A stretch of 64,000 bases of DNA, taken from assembly GCA_018223435.1 (NCBI GenBank), contig JAGTTO010000001.1:3596001-3660000 (forward strand), given 5' to 3'. A program made the translations under genes and the position numbers. The DNA is from Lachnospiraceae bacterium Marseille-Q4251. Its GTDB lineage: Bacteria > Bacillota > Clostridia > Lachnospirales > Lachnospiraceae. The notes below the pieces were generated by a model. It had not been told where the DNA came from and did no database searches. It saw only the letters and a program-made list of their open reading frames with translations. Positions 40,622-48,235 of this stretch are shown here, in pieces (positions within the stretch are counted from its first letter, which is position 1; each line of letters opens with the position of its first letter).

Positions 40622-42250
40622 ATGAAGAATAGAAGAGTTTTGAATATAGCTGGCATTTTGATAATAGCCGGAATGCTGGCAGGCTGCGCGAAGACTCCAG
40701 AGAGCTCTCTGGTGCGCCAGAAAGGTGCGGCCAGCCTGAAAAATTATGAAGAAGGCGAGACTCTGGCAGCGCAGGAGAGCACGACCGGGACGGAGAACCC
40801 GGATGATCTGGAGGCAGACAGCACCGGGACGGAGAACAGCACAACTGTGCCTGGTGACGCGAGCGGCACAGAAACAGCTGAGACGCCCCAGTCCAGTGAG
40901 ACCTCTTCCTCTGTGCTTCGCAGCGCGCTCGGAGCTCCGGAGCATTATAGCAGCGAGGTGAAAGATGAGACAGGAAAACTTCAGATCCTGACAGATGCCG
41001 ATGTGGAGATTCCGGAGGCCTCGAAGGTGTCGGCGATCTCAGTGAGCCAGCATCCCCTGGATCAGGCGCTGATGGATCAGGTGACGGAGGCGTTCCTGCC
41101 GGATGCGGTGTTTTATTCACAGGAGAGTTATTATCAGCCAACAAAGCCGGAATTGCAGAAAAAGCTGGAAGAACTGAAAGGGTATCTGGCAGAAGGCAAT
41201 CTGGATCCCTACGGCTACGGGACGGATGAAGACGGGAATCTGGTTTATGATATCTATAACACCATTGAAAACGCAGAGAATGCCTATGAGGAAGCACCGG
41301 AAGAAAAGCAGCTTCAGGAAGTCCCTGCGAAACTGAATCTGGAAAAGGAAGATGGTCAGGGCGGCACTTACATAGATGAAAACCGCTTTATGGGAACAGC
41401 AAAGACGGAAGACGGGAAATGGTATGATTATGCGGTTTTTGGCTATTCCAGCATGCCTGTGAACATAAAAATCTCCAGGCTCTATGAAGAATTTCCCAAT
41501 CAGGATACCAGTTCCTGGGCAGGCTATGGAGGATTAAAAGATACGACAGAGGTTCCGGATGAAGAGACCATAAAAAGTGACATCGGGATCAGCTTCGATG
41601 AGGCAAAAAAACTGGCGGATGAAAAAGTGGCAAAACTCAATATTCCGGACATGGTGATGGGAGAATGGGAATATGCGCTTCTCTGGAATACGGATATAGA
41701 AACGGGTGGATACACCAGAGAAAAACAGATCGCTGCCGGTTATCAGTTCCATTATGTGCGGAAGATCAACAAGATTCCCGTCACTTATACCATGGAATAT
41801 GGCGGCGGGCTGGAGAGCATGGAGAGCGAGATGGAGACCTGGTGCTATGAGGTTCTGGATCTGGTGGTGAATAAGGATGGAGTGGAATATCTGGAGTTTG
41901 ATAACCGCTATGACGAAGGGGAAGTGAAGACAGAGAATCTGAAGCTGCTGTCTTTCGATGAGATCATGAAGATCTATGAGAAAATGATGCTGGTTCAGAA
42001 TGCGGATATTCTGAATTACGAGCAGGAACGGACCTACCATATCAACCGGATCACCTTTGGCTATACCAGGATCTATGAACCGGCCAGTGATTCCAGAACC
42101 GGTATCCTGGTTCCTGCCTGGGATTTCTTTGGAGACTTTGAGAATACTACCTCCGAGGGTACCACATATACAAACAATATGACTTACCAGAGCTATCTCA
42201 CGATCAACGCCATCGACGGAAGCATCATCGACCGGGGCCTGGGGTACTGA
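40622..42250 (+). CDS. Secreted lipoprotein of unknown function
   Basis: A 542-residue protein. The signal peptide ends in the lipobox LAGC (Cys22), so it is anchored to the outer face of the membrane. Residues 25-115 are a Ser/Thr/Glu-rich linker; the rest is a mixed alpha/beta region with many acidic and aromatic residues and no motif I recognise. The start is ATG 40622 behind CAGGAGGATTTGAA; an upstream in-frame extension is rejected. It is the first gene of an operon with ABC transporter genes, and may be a sensor, a substrate-binding part, or the target exported by that transporter. Confidence 0.8.
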   Translation: MKNRRVLNIAGILIIAGMLAGCAKTPESSLVRQKGAASLKNYEEGETLAAQESTTGTENPDDLEADSTGTENSTTVPGDASGTETAETPQSSETSSSVLRSALGAPEHYSSEVKDETGKLQILTDADVEIPEASKVSAISVSQHPLDQALMDQVTEAFLPDAVFYSQESYYQPTKPELQKKLEELKGYLAEGNLDPYGYGTDEDGNLVYDIYNTIENAENAYEEAPEEKQLQEVPAKLNLEKEDGQGGTYIDENRFMGTAKTEDGKWYDYAVFGYSSMPVNIKISRLYEEFPNQDTSSWAGYGGLKDTTEVPDEETIKSDIGISFDEAKKLADEKVAKLNIPDMVMGEWEYALLWNTDIETGGYTREKQIAAGYQFHYVRKINKIPVTYTMEYGGGLESMESEMETWCYEVLDLVVNKDGVEYLEFDNRYDEGEVKTENLKLLSFDEIMKIYEKMMLVQNADILNYEQERTYHINRITFGYTRIYEPASDSRTGILVPAWDFFGDFENTTSEGTTYTNNMTYQSYLTINAIDGSIIDRGLGY

Positions 42251-42252
42251 GT

Positions 42253-43140
42253 ATGCGGCAGGCATTGGCAGCGGCAAAATTTTCCTTTATGGGTTTCTGG
42301 AAAAATCCCCGGGTGGTTCTGACCTTCCTTTTGGGATTCGTGCTCTCGTATCTTTTGAGTACCCGGATCATGGTGGTCATCGAGGCTTACCACACGCCGG
42401 TGCAGGCGGTGGAACCCTTTCTATGGACCTTCGGGGACAGCACGGCGATCCTTTTAAGCTCCCTTTTGCTTCTGCTGCTTTTCTCGGATCTTCCTGGGCT
42501 GACACCGGTTTCGCCCTACTATCTGATCCGGATGACCCGGAAAAAATGGCTCGCCGGGGAACTTCTCTATGTGGCGGCGGCCACCCTCCTCTATACGGGT
42601 TTTATGCTTCTTTCCACAGTGCTCCTCTGCATGAAAAACAGCTATGTGGGAGATATCTGGAGCGAGACGGCGGCCATGCTGGCCTACTCCAAGCTGGGAC
42701 AAAACTTGAGCGTTCCCTCCACGGTGAAAGTCATGGAGAGTATGCCGCCTTATCTCTGCATGGTTCAGGTGGCGGCTCTGATTTTTCTCTATTCCCTCTG
42801 CTTAAGCTTCGTGATACTGGCGGGAAATCTGATCTTTAAGGGGAACAAAGGGATGATTGCCGGTCTTCTTTTCAGCGGTTTCGGCTTTCTTCTGGATCCG
42901 CAGACGATCGGGACCATTCTGGGGCTGGAAAGCTATGAGATGTACAAGGTCAATGTGCTGGCGGGGTGGGTGAGCCCCTTAAGCCATGCAGTCTATGCCC
43001 GTCATAATTTCGGTTACGATCGGCTGCCCACAGTACGACAGTCCCTGCTGGTCTTCGGCGGCCTGCTGCTGTTTCTGGTGCTGATTTCCCTGAAAGCGCT
43101 GAAACGCTATCCATTTACTTTTCTGGGAGAAAAAGAATGA
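42253..43140 (+). CDS. ABC transporter membrane subunit (first)
   Basis: A 295-residue membrane protein with about seven hydrophobic segments and no signal peptide. It starts two bases after the lipoprotein stop and overlaps the next gene by four bases. No permease signature is recognisable; the assignment rests on topology and on the ATPase gene three positions downstream. Such ABC-2-like proteins often export peptides or provide resistance to membrane-acting compounds. Confidence 0.65.
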   Translation: MRQALAAAKFSFMGFWKNPRVVLTFLLGFVLSYLLSTRIMVVIEAYHTPVQAVEPFLWTFGDSTAILLSSLLLLLLFSDLPGLTPVSPYYLIRMTRKKWLAGELLYVAAATLLYTGFMLLSTVLLCMKNSYVGDIWSETAAMLAYSKLGQNLSVPSTVKVMESMPPYLCMVQVAALIFLYSLCLSFVILAGNLIFKGNKGMIAGLLFSGFGFLLDPQTIGTILGLESYEMYKVNVLAGWVSPLSHAVYARHNFGYDRLPTVRQSLLVFGGLLLFLVLISLKALKRYPFTFLGEKE

Positions 43141-43868
43141 GAACGGAGATCAAACGGATGCTTTCCGGGAGAAATTTCTGGGCGGCTGTGTTTCTGGGAG
43201 TGCTGGGAATCGGCTTTGGGGCGGTTTATCCGAAACTCGGGGAGGAATTGCTTCCGGCCTGGAATTTTCTTTCGATGGAAAAGAAAGCCTTTTATTCGGA
43301 GACGGCCTGTTTTTTTGTCCCGCTGGCTGCTGTGCTGCCCTGGAGCGATTCTTTCTTAGGAGAATGGAAGGGCGGTTTTCTGAAAGCGGTTCTTCCGCGG
43401 ACCGGAAGGCTGGACTATGTTGGAAATAAGGTTGTGGCTGTGGCACTCAGCGGCTTTTTGACCTGGTTGCTGGCCGGTGTGCTGATTTCATTTGGCTATT
43501 TTGTGGTCTTTTTCCCAATGGAACAGCAGGGGAGTTTTCCGGTGGAAGAGGGACGAGAGTTTCTATACATCCTGCTTCGGCTGGGGCTTCTGGGCGGAAT
43601 CTTGAGCACCCTCGGAGGGGCGGCTGCGGCTGTTTATCGGTCGGTATACCTGGCCTGGGGCCTGCCCTTTGTGGCCTATTATTTCTGCATGATTCTCCAC
43701 GACCGGTATTTTGCTCAGGCCTTCTGGCTCTACCCGCCCCAGTGGATCGAGGGGAGCGGCGACTGGGGTGAGGGAAAGCTGGGACTGTGGCTGTTTCTGC
43801 TGGTGTTTTTGCTGGGGGCGATGGCAGGCCACGGGATGGCGCTGTATCGGAGGGTGGAGGAAATCTGA
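43137..43868 (+). CDS. ABC transporter membrane subunit (second)
   Basis: A 243-residue protein with about six hydrophobic segments. It begins with a short basic stretch (RTEIKRMLSGRNFW) typical of ABC-2 permeases that start on the cytoplasmic side. The ATG overlaps the previous stop (ATGA). It probably pairs with the preceding subunit. The substrate is unknown. Confidence 0.65.
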   Translation: MRTEIKRMLSGRNFWAAVFLGVLGIGFGAVYPKLGEELLPAWNFLSMEKKAFYSETACFFVPLAAVLPWSDSFLGEWKGGFLKAVLPRTGRLDYVGNKVVAVALSGFLTWLLAGVLISFGYFVVFFPMEQQGSFPVEEGREFLYILLRLGLLGGILSTLGGAAAAVYRSVYLAWGLPFVAYYFCMILHDRYFAQAFWLYPPQWIEGSGDWGEGKLGLWLFLLVFLLGAMAGHGMALYRRVEEI

Positions 43869-43954
43869 GATTTTCGTCTCGGCGGTTGCAAAATACTGTC
43901 GTCAATCCGATTTATCAGGACGTGATTTTATCAAGTATGAACAGGAGGCAGCAT

Positions 43955-44617
43955 ATGACAGAACCCTGCGTGGAGATCGAGGGCGTGACGAAACGCTTCG
44001 GAGAGGATCTGGTATTGAAAGAAGTCAATTTGGTCATGGAGAGCGGGAAGGTTTATGGCATTGTGGGAAACAACGGTTCCGGCAAGACCGTTCTCATGAA
44101 ATGTATCTGCGGGTTCCTGCCGCCCAGCTCCGGCACAATCCGGGTCTTTGGAAAAAGGATCGGCGTGGACCGAGATTTTCCGGAGTCTCTCGGTGTGATC
44201 ATCGAGACGCCGGGCTTTCTCACAAAACAGACCGGCATCCGGAATCTCAAGATTCTGGCAGATTTAAACCGGCAGATTGGTGAGACAGAAATCCGGCAGG
44301 TTCTGAAACGGGTTGGCCTGAATCCGGATATGAAAAAGCCTGTGGGGAAATATTCCCTCGGCATGCGTCAGCGTCTCGGCATTGCCCAGGCCATCATGGA
44401 GGATCCGAAGCTTCTGATTCTGGACGAGCCCTTCAACGGCCTGGACAAAAATGGCGTGGCGGAGATCCGTTCCCTCCTTCTGGAACTGAAAAAAGAAGGA
44501 AAGACCATCCTTCTGGCCAGCCACAACGAGGACGACATCCGGATTCTCTGCGATCGGGTGTATGAGATGGATGGCGGGATCTTAAGAGAAAGGACGATGG
44601 AAAAGGATGAGAAGTAG
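43955..44617 (+). CDS. ABC transporter ATP-binding protein
   Basis: A 220-residue ATPase. Walker A is GNNGSGKTVLM (about residues 38-48), the Q-loop region VIIETPGF, the signature YSLGMRQRLGIAQ and Walker B LLILDEPFNGLD, followed by the His-switch LLASHNEDD. All are intact. The start is ATG 43955 behind ACAGGAGGCAGC; upstream in-frame sequence is not conserved. It overlaps the next gene. It should energise the two membrane subunits at 42253 and 43137. Confidence 0.92.
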   Translation: MTEPCVEIEGVTKRFGEDLVLKEVNLVMESGKVYGIVGNNGSGKTVLMKCICGFLPPSSGTIRVFGKRIGVDRDFPESLGVIIETPGFLTKQTGIRNLKILADLNRQIGETEIRQVLKRVGLNPDMKKPVGKYSLGMRQRLGIAQAIMEDPKLLILDEPFNGLDKNGVAEIRSLLLELKKEGKTILLASHNEDDIRILCDRVYEMDGGILRERTMEKDEK

Positions 44618-46556
44618 AAGGATAGCCGGAGCGTTGGCGGCGGTGTTGGCAGTCATGCTGACAGCAGGAGCGACAGATATGAAAGCGTTGGCGGCAGAAG
44701 AACAGAATCCTGAGTTTACGGTGGAGGTACAATCCGAGGTTTTGAATAGGGAAGACAACTTTGCACCCGTCCCTGAGCCAGTTGCTCAGTCATCGTCAGG
44801 GAGCGATACAGCTGCGTCTAAGATATCATCCGGGAATCCCGAACCAGTGACGGAATCGGTGACAGAAGCTCCGACGCCTGCCGAGTCATCCAAAACTGCC
44901 ACAGAACCAGCTGTTTCCGTTCCACCGGAAACGACCACACCTGTGACTGAGCCGATTATACCGGCGACTGAACCTACGCCAGAAGCTTCGACACCAGTCA
45001 CACCATCTCCCGAGCCATCCGTCCCCGCCACGGAACCCGTTACCGAGCCCGTTACCGAGCCTGTAACTTCCGCTCCATCCACTGACCCGGCCACTCCCAC
45101 CCCGCCGGAAACCACTCCACCCGCTACAGAATCTCCCACCTCCACCTCCCTTCACCTCGGCATCGACAACCGCCATCTCTACTCCGGCATGGAATCTACC
45201 TATTCTCAGGGCTACACACCTTCCACCACGGTGAGCTCTGCCACGCTGGTGGTTCCCTTCACGGCGGACGGCCCTCTGAAAAACGACCGCCTCACGGTGA
45301 GCCTCGAATTTGACTCCTCAGGCACGGTTCCCTTCGAGATGAAGAACTACCAGAAGGATGTGGACAAAAAGACCGTCTATTTTGATCAGAAGGGAAAGGC
45401 CCTCAAGGAAAAAGCAGGGGCCGCGGAGATCGCCGAAGCCTATGTCTATCGCGTGAAGCTCCAGTTTCTCTCGACGGCGGAGCCAGGCCAGTATCCCGTC
45501 ACCGTGAAAGCCCTGGGCTATACGGAAAAAGGCGAGAAAGTCACGTTGGAATACCGCCTGTTCGTCCGGATTTCGGAGAAGGATGACAGCGATGTGGTGG
45601 TCATCGGCGGTGACGAACCCAACGGAGGAGGCGGTGACTACAGCGGCGGGGGCGGCAGCGCGGAGACGGAAAAAATCATCCATCAGCCTAAAATGCTTCT
45701 GGATACTTGTAACCTGTCCGGCAAAACGCTCGAAGCGGGAAGCGAGGAGACTTTGACGGCTGCCTTTCAGAACCGGAGTCTTTCTGAGGAGATGTACAAC
45801 CTGAAAATTACAGCCGCTTCCTCATCTGCGGGCCTGAAACTCAGGAAAAATTCCTGGTATTTTGCCAAAGTTTCCCCGGGAGAAAATGCGACGCTGGAAA
45901 GCCTTCTCACCGTGGCAAAAGACGCGGAGAGCGCGGAAAATACGCTGACCTTCACCTTTGAATATGAGGATTCCAAGGGCACGGCCTCCACAGGTACGGA
46001 AACGTTGAATCTCACCGTCACCCAGCCGGTAAGGATGGAACTCGAAAGCGCCGATTTTCCGGCGGTAGTCTATGCCTCGGACACGGAAGAACTCACCGTA
46101 AAAGCGCTGAATTTAAGCCGGACGAAGGTCTATAATGCCAGAATCAGTCTTTCCGGTACCGGCCTTTTCCCGACGGAAGAAGTTTTCCTGGGGAATCTCG
46201 ACGCGGGGACGGAAGGGGAAGGCGTCATGAAGGTTTATGTGGGCACCCGCACGATGGAGGCCATCGGAAACGATCCGGGTACCACGGACGCGGAAAAATA
46301 CGGCCCGGTGAGTGGCACCCTGACATTGACCTACGAGGATGCCCTCGGCACGGTCCATGAGGAGACGAAGGATTACCAGACGGAAATCAAAAAAGCCCAG
46401 ATTCTTTCCCTCAATGTCGCCGAGGAAAAAGAAACGGGCAATTCCTGGTGGTATTCGATTTTCGCTGTGGTGACGGTTTTCCTGATTCTTCTGATTCTGG
46501 TCCTCATCGGAAGCCTACGCCGAAAATCCCGTCTTCTTAAGGAGGCGGGCCGATGA
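44607..46556 (+). CDS. Large surface protein with Thr/Pro repeats and C-terminal membrane anchor
   Basis: A 649-residue secreted protein. A signal peptide (about 1-30) is followed by a low-complexity region (60-180) built from TEPVTEPVT- and PETTTP-type repeats, probably a wall-spanning stalk. Residues 200-600 form several beta-sandwich domains (repeated fragments such as SLEFDSSGTVPFEM), with a Gly-rich hinge PNGGGGDYSGGGGS near 340. A final hydrophobic helix (612-636) and a basic tail anchor it in the membrane. It overlaps the ATPase gene by 11 bases and the next gene by four. It may guide or receive the transporter's cargo. The start could also be GTG or ATG nearby. Confidence 0.7.
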   Translation: MRSRRIAGALAAVLAVMLTAGATDMKALAAEEQNPEFTVEVQSEVLNREDNFAPVPEPVAQSSSGSDTAASKISSGNPEPVTESVTEAPTPAESSKTATEPAVSVPPETTTPVTEPIIPATEPTPEASTPVTPSPEPSVPATEPVTEPVTEPVTSAPSTDPATPTPPETTPPATESPTSTSLHLGIDNRHLYSGMESTYSQGYTPSTTVSSATLVVPFTADGPLKNDRLTVSLEFDSSGTVPFEMKNYQKDVDKKTVYFDQKGKALKEKAGAAEIAEAYVYRVKLQFLSTAEPGQYPVTVKALGYTEKGEKVTLEYRLFVRISEKDDSDVVVIGGDEPNGGGGDYSGGGGSAETEKIIHQPKMLLDTCNLSGKTLEAGSEETLTAAFQNRSLSEEMYNLKITAASSSAGLKLRKNSWYFAKVSPGENATLESLLTVAKDAESAENTLTFTFEYEDSKGTASTGTETLNLTVTQPVRMELESADFPAVVYASDTEELTVKALNLSRTKVYNARISLSGTGLFPTEEVFLGNLDAGTEGEGVMKVYVGTRTMEAIGNDPGTTDAEKYGPVSGTLTLTYEDALGTVHEETKDYQTEIKKAQILSLNVAEEKETGNSWWYSIFAVVTVFLILLILVLIGSLRRKSRLLKEAGR

Positions 46557-47209
46557 AAAAAGGCTGGCTGGTCTTTCTGGTTCTTCTTGCAGCGGCAGCG
46601 CTGACTCTTTCGGGAATCCTTCTGGGGAAATTTTCCCGAGAAGAGAAGATTTTTCAAGAGCAGGCGGCCTTAAATGGAATCGTTTACGATGAGACTTTCC
46701 TGGAAGAAGCGGCAAAGCTTCCTGGGATTCAGTCCGTCGAGCCGGTGGTTTCCCTGCCCGTCCAGCTGAAAGTCGGGGAATACTCTGTGGAGACGGAGCT
46801 TCTGGGAGTGGAGCTTACGAACCTTCATTATCAGGCAGAGAAGGCTTCCGATACCGCTTTGGGGAGAACGCCGGCGCTTCTGATCGGAAAGGAGGCGCTC
46901 TTCGGCCTTGTGGATGCCAACGGCCATGCAATCTCAGAAAAGCGCCTCGGCCAGCTGCTCGAAGAGTATCAGGAGCTTTCGATCACCGCCTCCTTTTCGA
47001 ACCGGCCGGAACAGACCTTTTCCTGCCGGGCGGCAGCGGTCTTAAAGGAACCAGCGGATAAAATTTATTTTTCCATCGACCAGGCAAAAACGTTGGCAGA
47101 GCAGTATGGCCAGCCTTTTTCCATTAAGGAAGTTCTTCTCACGGTGAAAGGGGAGACGAATTTCCGGAAGGCAAAGGAAAGCTTTGTCCCGACGAAGGAA
47201 GGCTCATAA
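46553..47209 (+). CDS. Membrane-anchored extracellular protein, MacB/FtsX-like periplasmic domain
   Basis: A 218-residue protein with one N-terminal membrane helix (residues 4-25) and an extracellular domain. The pattern of an early IQSVEPVVSLPVQLKVGEYSV strand and a long LGVELTNLHYQ strand resembles the outer domain of MacB-type permeases, but no further membrane helices follow. It starts within the ATGA overlap of the upstream gene and is the last gene of the six-gene operon. Its end overlaps by three bases the antisense TetR remnant. The function is not known. Confidence 0.6.
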   Translation: MKKGWLVFLVLLAAAALTLSGILLGKFSREEKIFQEQAALNGIVYDETFLEEAAKLPGIQSVEPVVSLPVQLKVGEYSVETELLGVELTNLHYQAEKASDTALGRTPALLIGKEALFGLVDANGHAISEKRLGQLLEEYQELSITASFSNRPEQTFSCRAAAVLKEPADKIYFSIDQAKTLAEQYGQPFSIKEVLLTVKGETNFRKAKESFVPTKEGS

Positions 47210-47489
47210 AGCGGCCATGGCCTGAAAGCCGTGAAGCACAAATTCGGCCGCAATGGTGGCCATCTCGTCAGCACTCCGGTGCATATCGCCGGAGATCCAG
47301 TTTTCAATGAGGCCGATACAGCCGGAAATGCAGTAGGAGTAGAAAAACTCCAGCGTTTCCGGCTCTTTGTTCGTCCTCGATCTGCTGGACCGATTTTTCC
47401 TGCATCAGTTCGATGAGACCGGTTTTTAGAAGGTTCTGTGTCCGCATGACGCTGCGGCTCTGTTTTTTCATTTTATTGTTCTCTTCCAT
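47204..47489 (-). pseudogene. TetR-family regulator with deleted middle
   Basis: On the minus strand an ATG at 47489 starts a TetR-like helix (SRSVMRTQNLLKTGLIELMQ), ending near QEKSVQQI. The expected second half of the helix-turn-helix and most of the ligand domain are missing. The sequence then continues in another frame with a TetR C-terminus (FYSYCISGCIGLIENWISGD, then SADEMATIAAEFVLHGF) to a stop at 47204. It diverges from the MMPL remnant, the usual layout of a pump and its repressor. Confidence 0.7.
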
Positions 47490-47624
47490 AATCGTATCCT
47501 TTCGTTTTCAAGACAGAATGTCAGAATCCGTTCAAAAATAAACAAGTGTTAATATTCGCAGGCAACGAGCCAGGCAGCCGTGCTTGCATGGATATCTGGC
47601 GACTGCTGCGAAAGGAGGTCTGTT

Positions 47625-48069
47625 ATGAAAAAAAATGTATAGCTGGATCACAGAACACACGGGCCTGGTCCTGGTGGTCTTTCTGATCCTGACCGTCGTC
47701 TGCGCCGCATTAAAGCCGCTGATCGGCGTCAATTATGATATGAATGATTATCTGCCTCCGGACAGCGCGGCGCTCTTTTCCGTTACCATCGCCGAGGAAA
47801 AACGAATCGATGCCTGCAGCGCCATCCGTGAGATTATCGGGGATGACAATGCCATGGCAGGCAGCGCGGTTTCCACGGCCGTCGCCACCACCAGTACAGT
47901 GACGGAGATTCCTCTGATCGCTGTGGCAGCTGTGAATGATGGCGTGGCAACCGCGTCCGGAGCCATGACTTCCCTGAAAAATGGTTCCAGTTCCTTAAGC
48001 AGCGGCGCAGGTTTCCTGGTTTCCGGACTCTTTGATTTTGCAGTCAATAGAACGCCCTGTTTTGCATGA
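47625..48069 (+). pseudogene. MMPL/RND-type membrane pump remnant
   Basis: An ideal ribosome binding site (AAAGGAGG) precedes ATG 47625, but after M-K-K-N-V the frame hits TAG. With one A fewer in the run of eight A, the frame would continue into YSWITEHTGLVLVVFLIL and GVNYDMNDYLPPDSAA, the N-terminus of an MMPL exporter. The following 90 residues jump to an extracellular-loop-like segment (SLKNGSSSLSSGA), and the coding similarity ends near 48030. About 90 percent of a normal pump gene is missing. Confidence 0.65.
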
Positions 48070-48118
48070 TTGCAATTACCTTTTTTAGGCTTTGCGGTCA
48101 AATTGCCTTTTGTTTTTG

Positions 48119-48203
48119 TTGACTTATTTTGAAATTTTATGATTTGCAGTCATGTATTTTGAACTTGTATTTGACTTATTTTGAAGTTTTACAATATGCA
48201 GTC
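48119..48203 (-). repeat. Two tandem copies of an AT-rich intergenic repeat
   Basis: Plus-strand units at 48119-48151 and 48171-48203 share 29 of 33 bases (TTGACTTATTTTGAA, then TTTTA, then TGCAGTC). The same unit occurs in the opposite orientation at 22554. A partial TTTTGCAGTCAA lies at 48036-48047, where the pump remnant ends. The low GC content stands out against the surroundings. Confidence 0.65.
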
Positions 48204-48235
48204 CATTTTTAATGATAGCAATCCAATATCAGGTT

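Noticed and set aside
47231..47416. Small plus-strand gene of 61 codons
   Set aside because: It lies antisense to the TetR remnant, whose protein similarity at both ends explains this stretch better.
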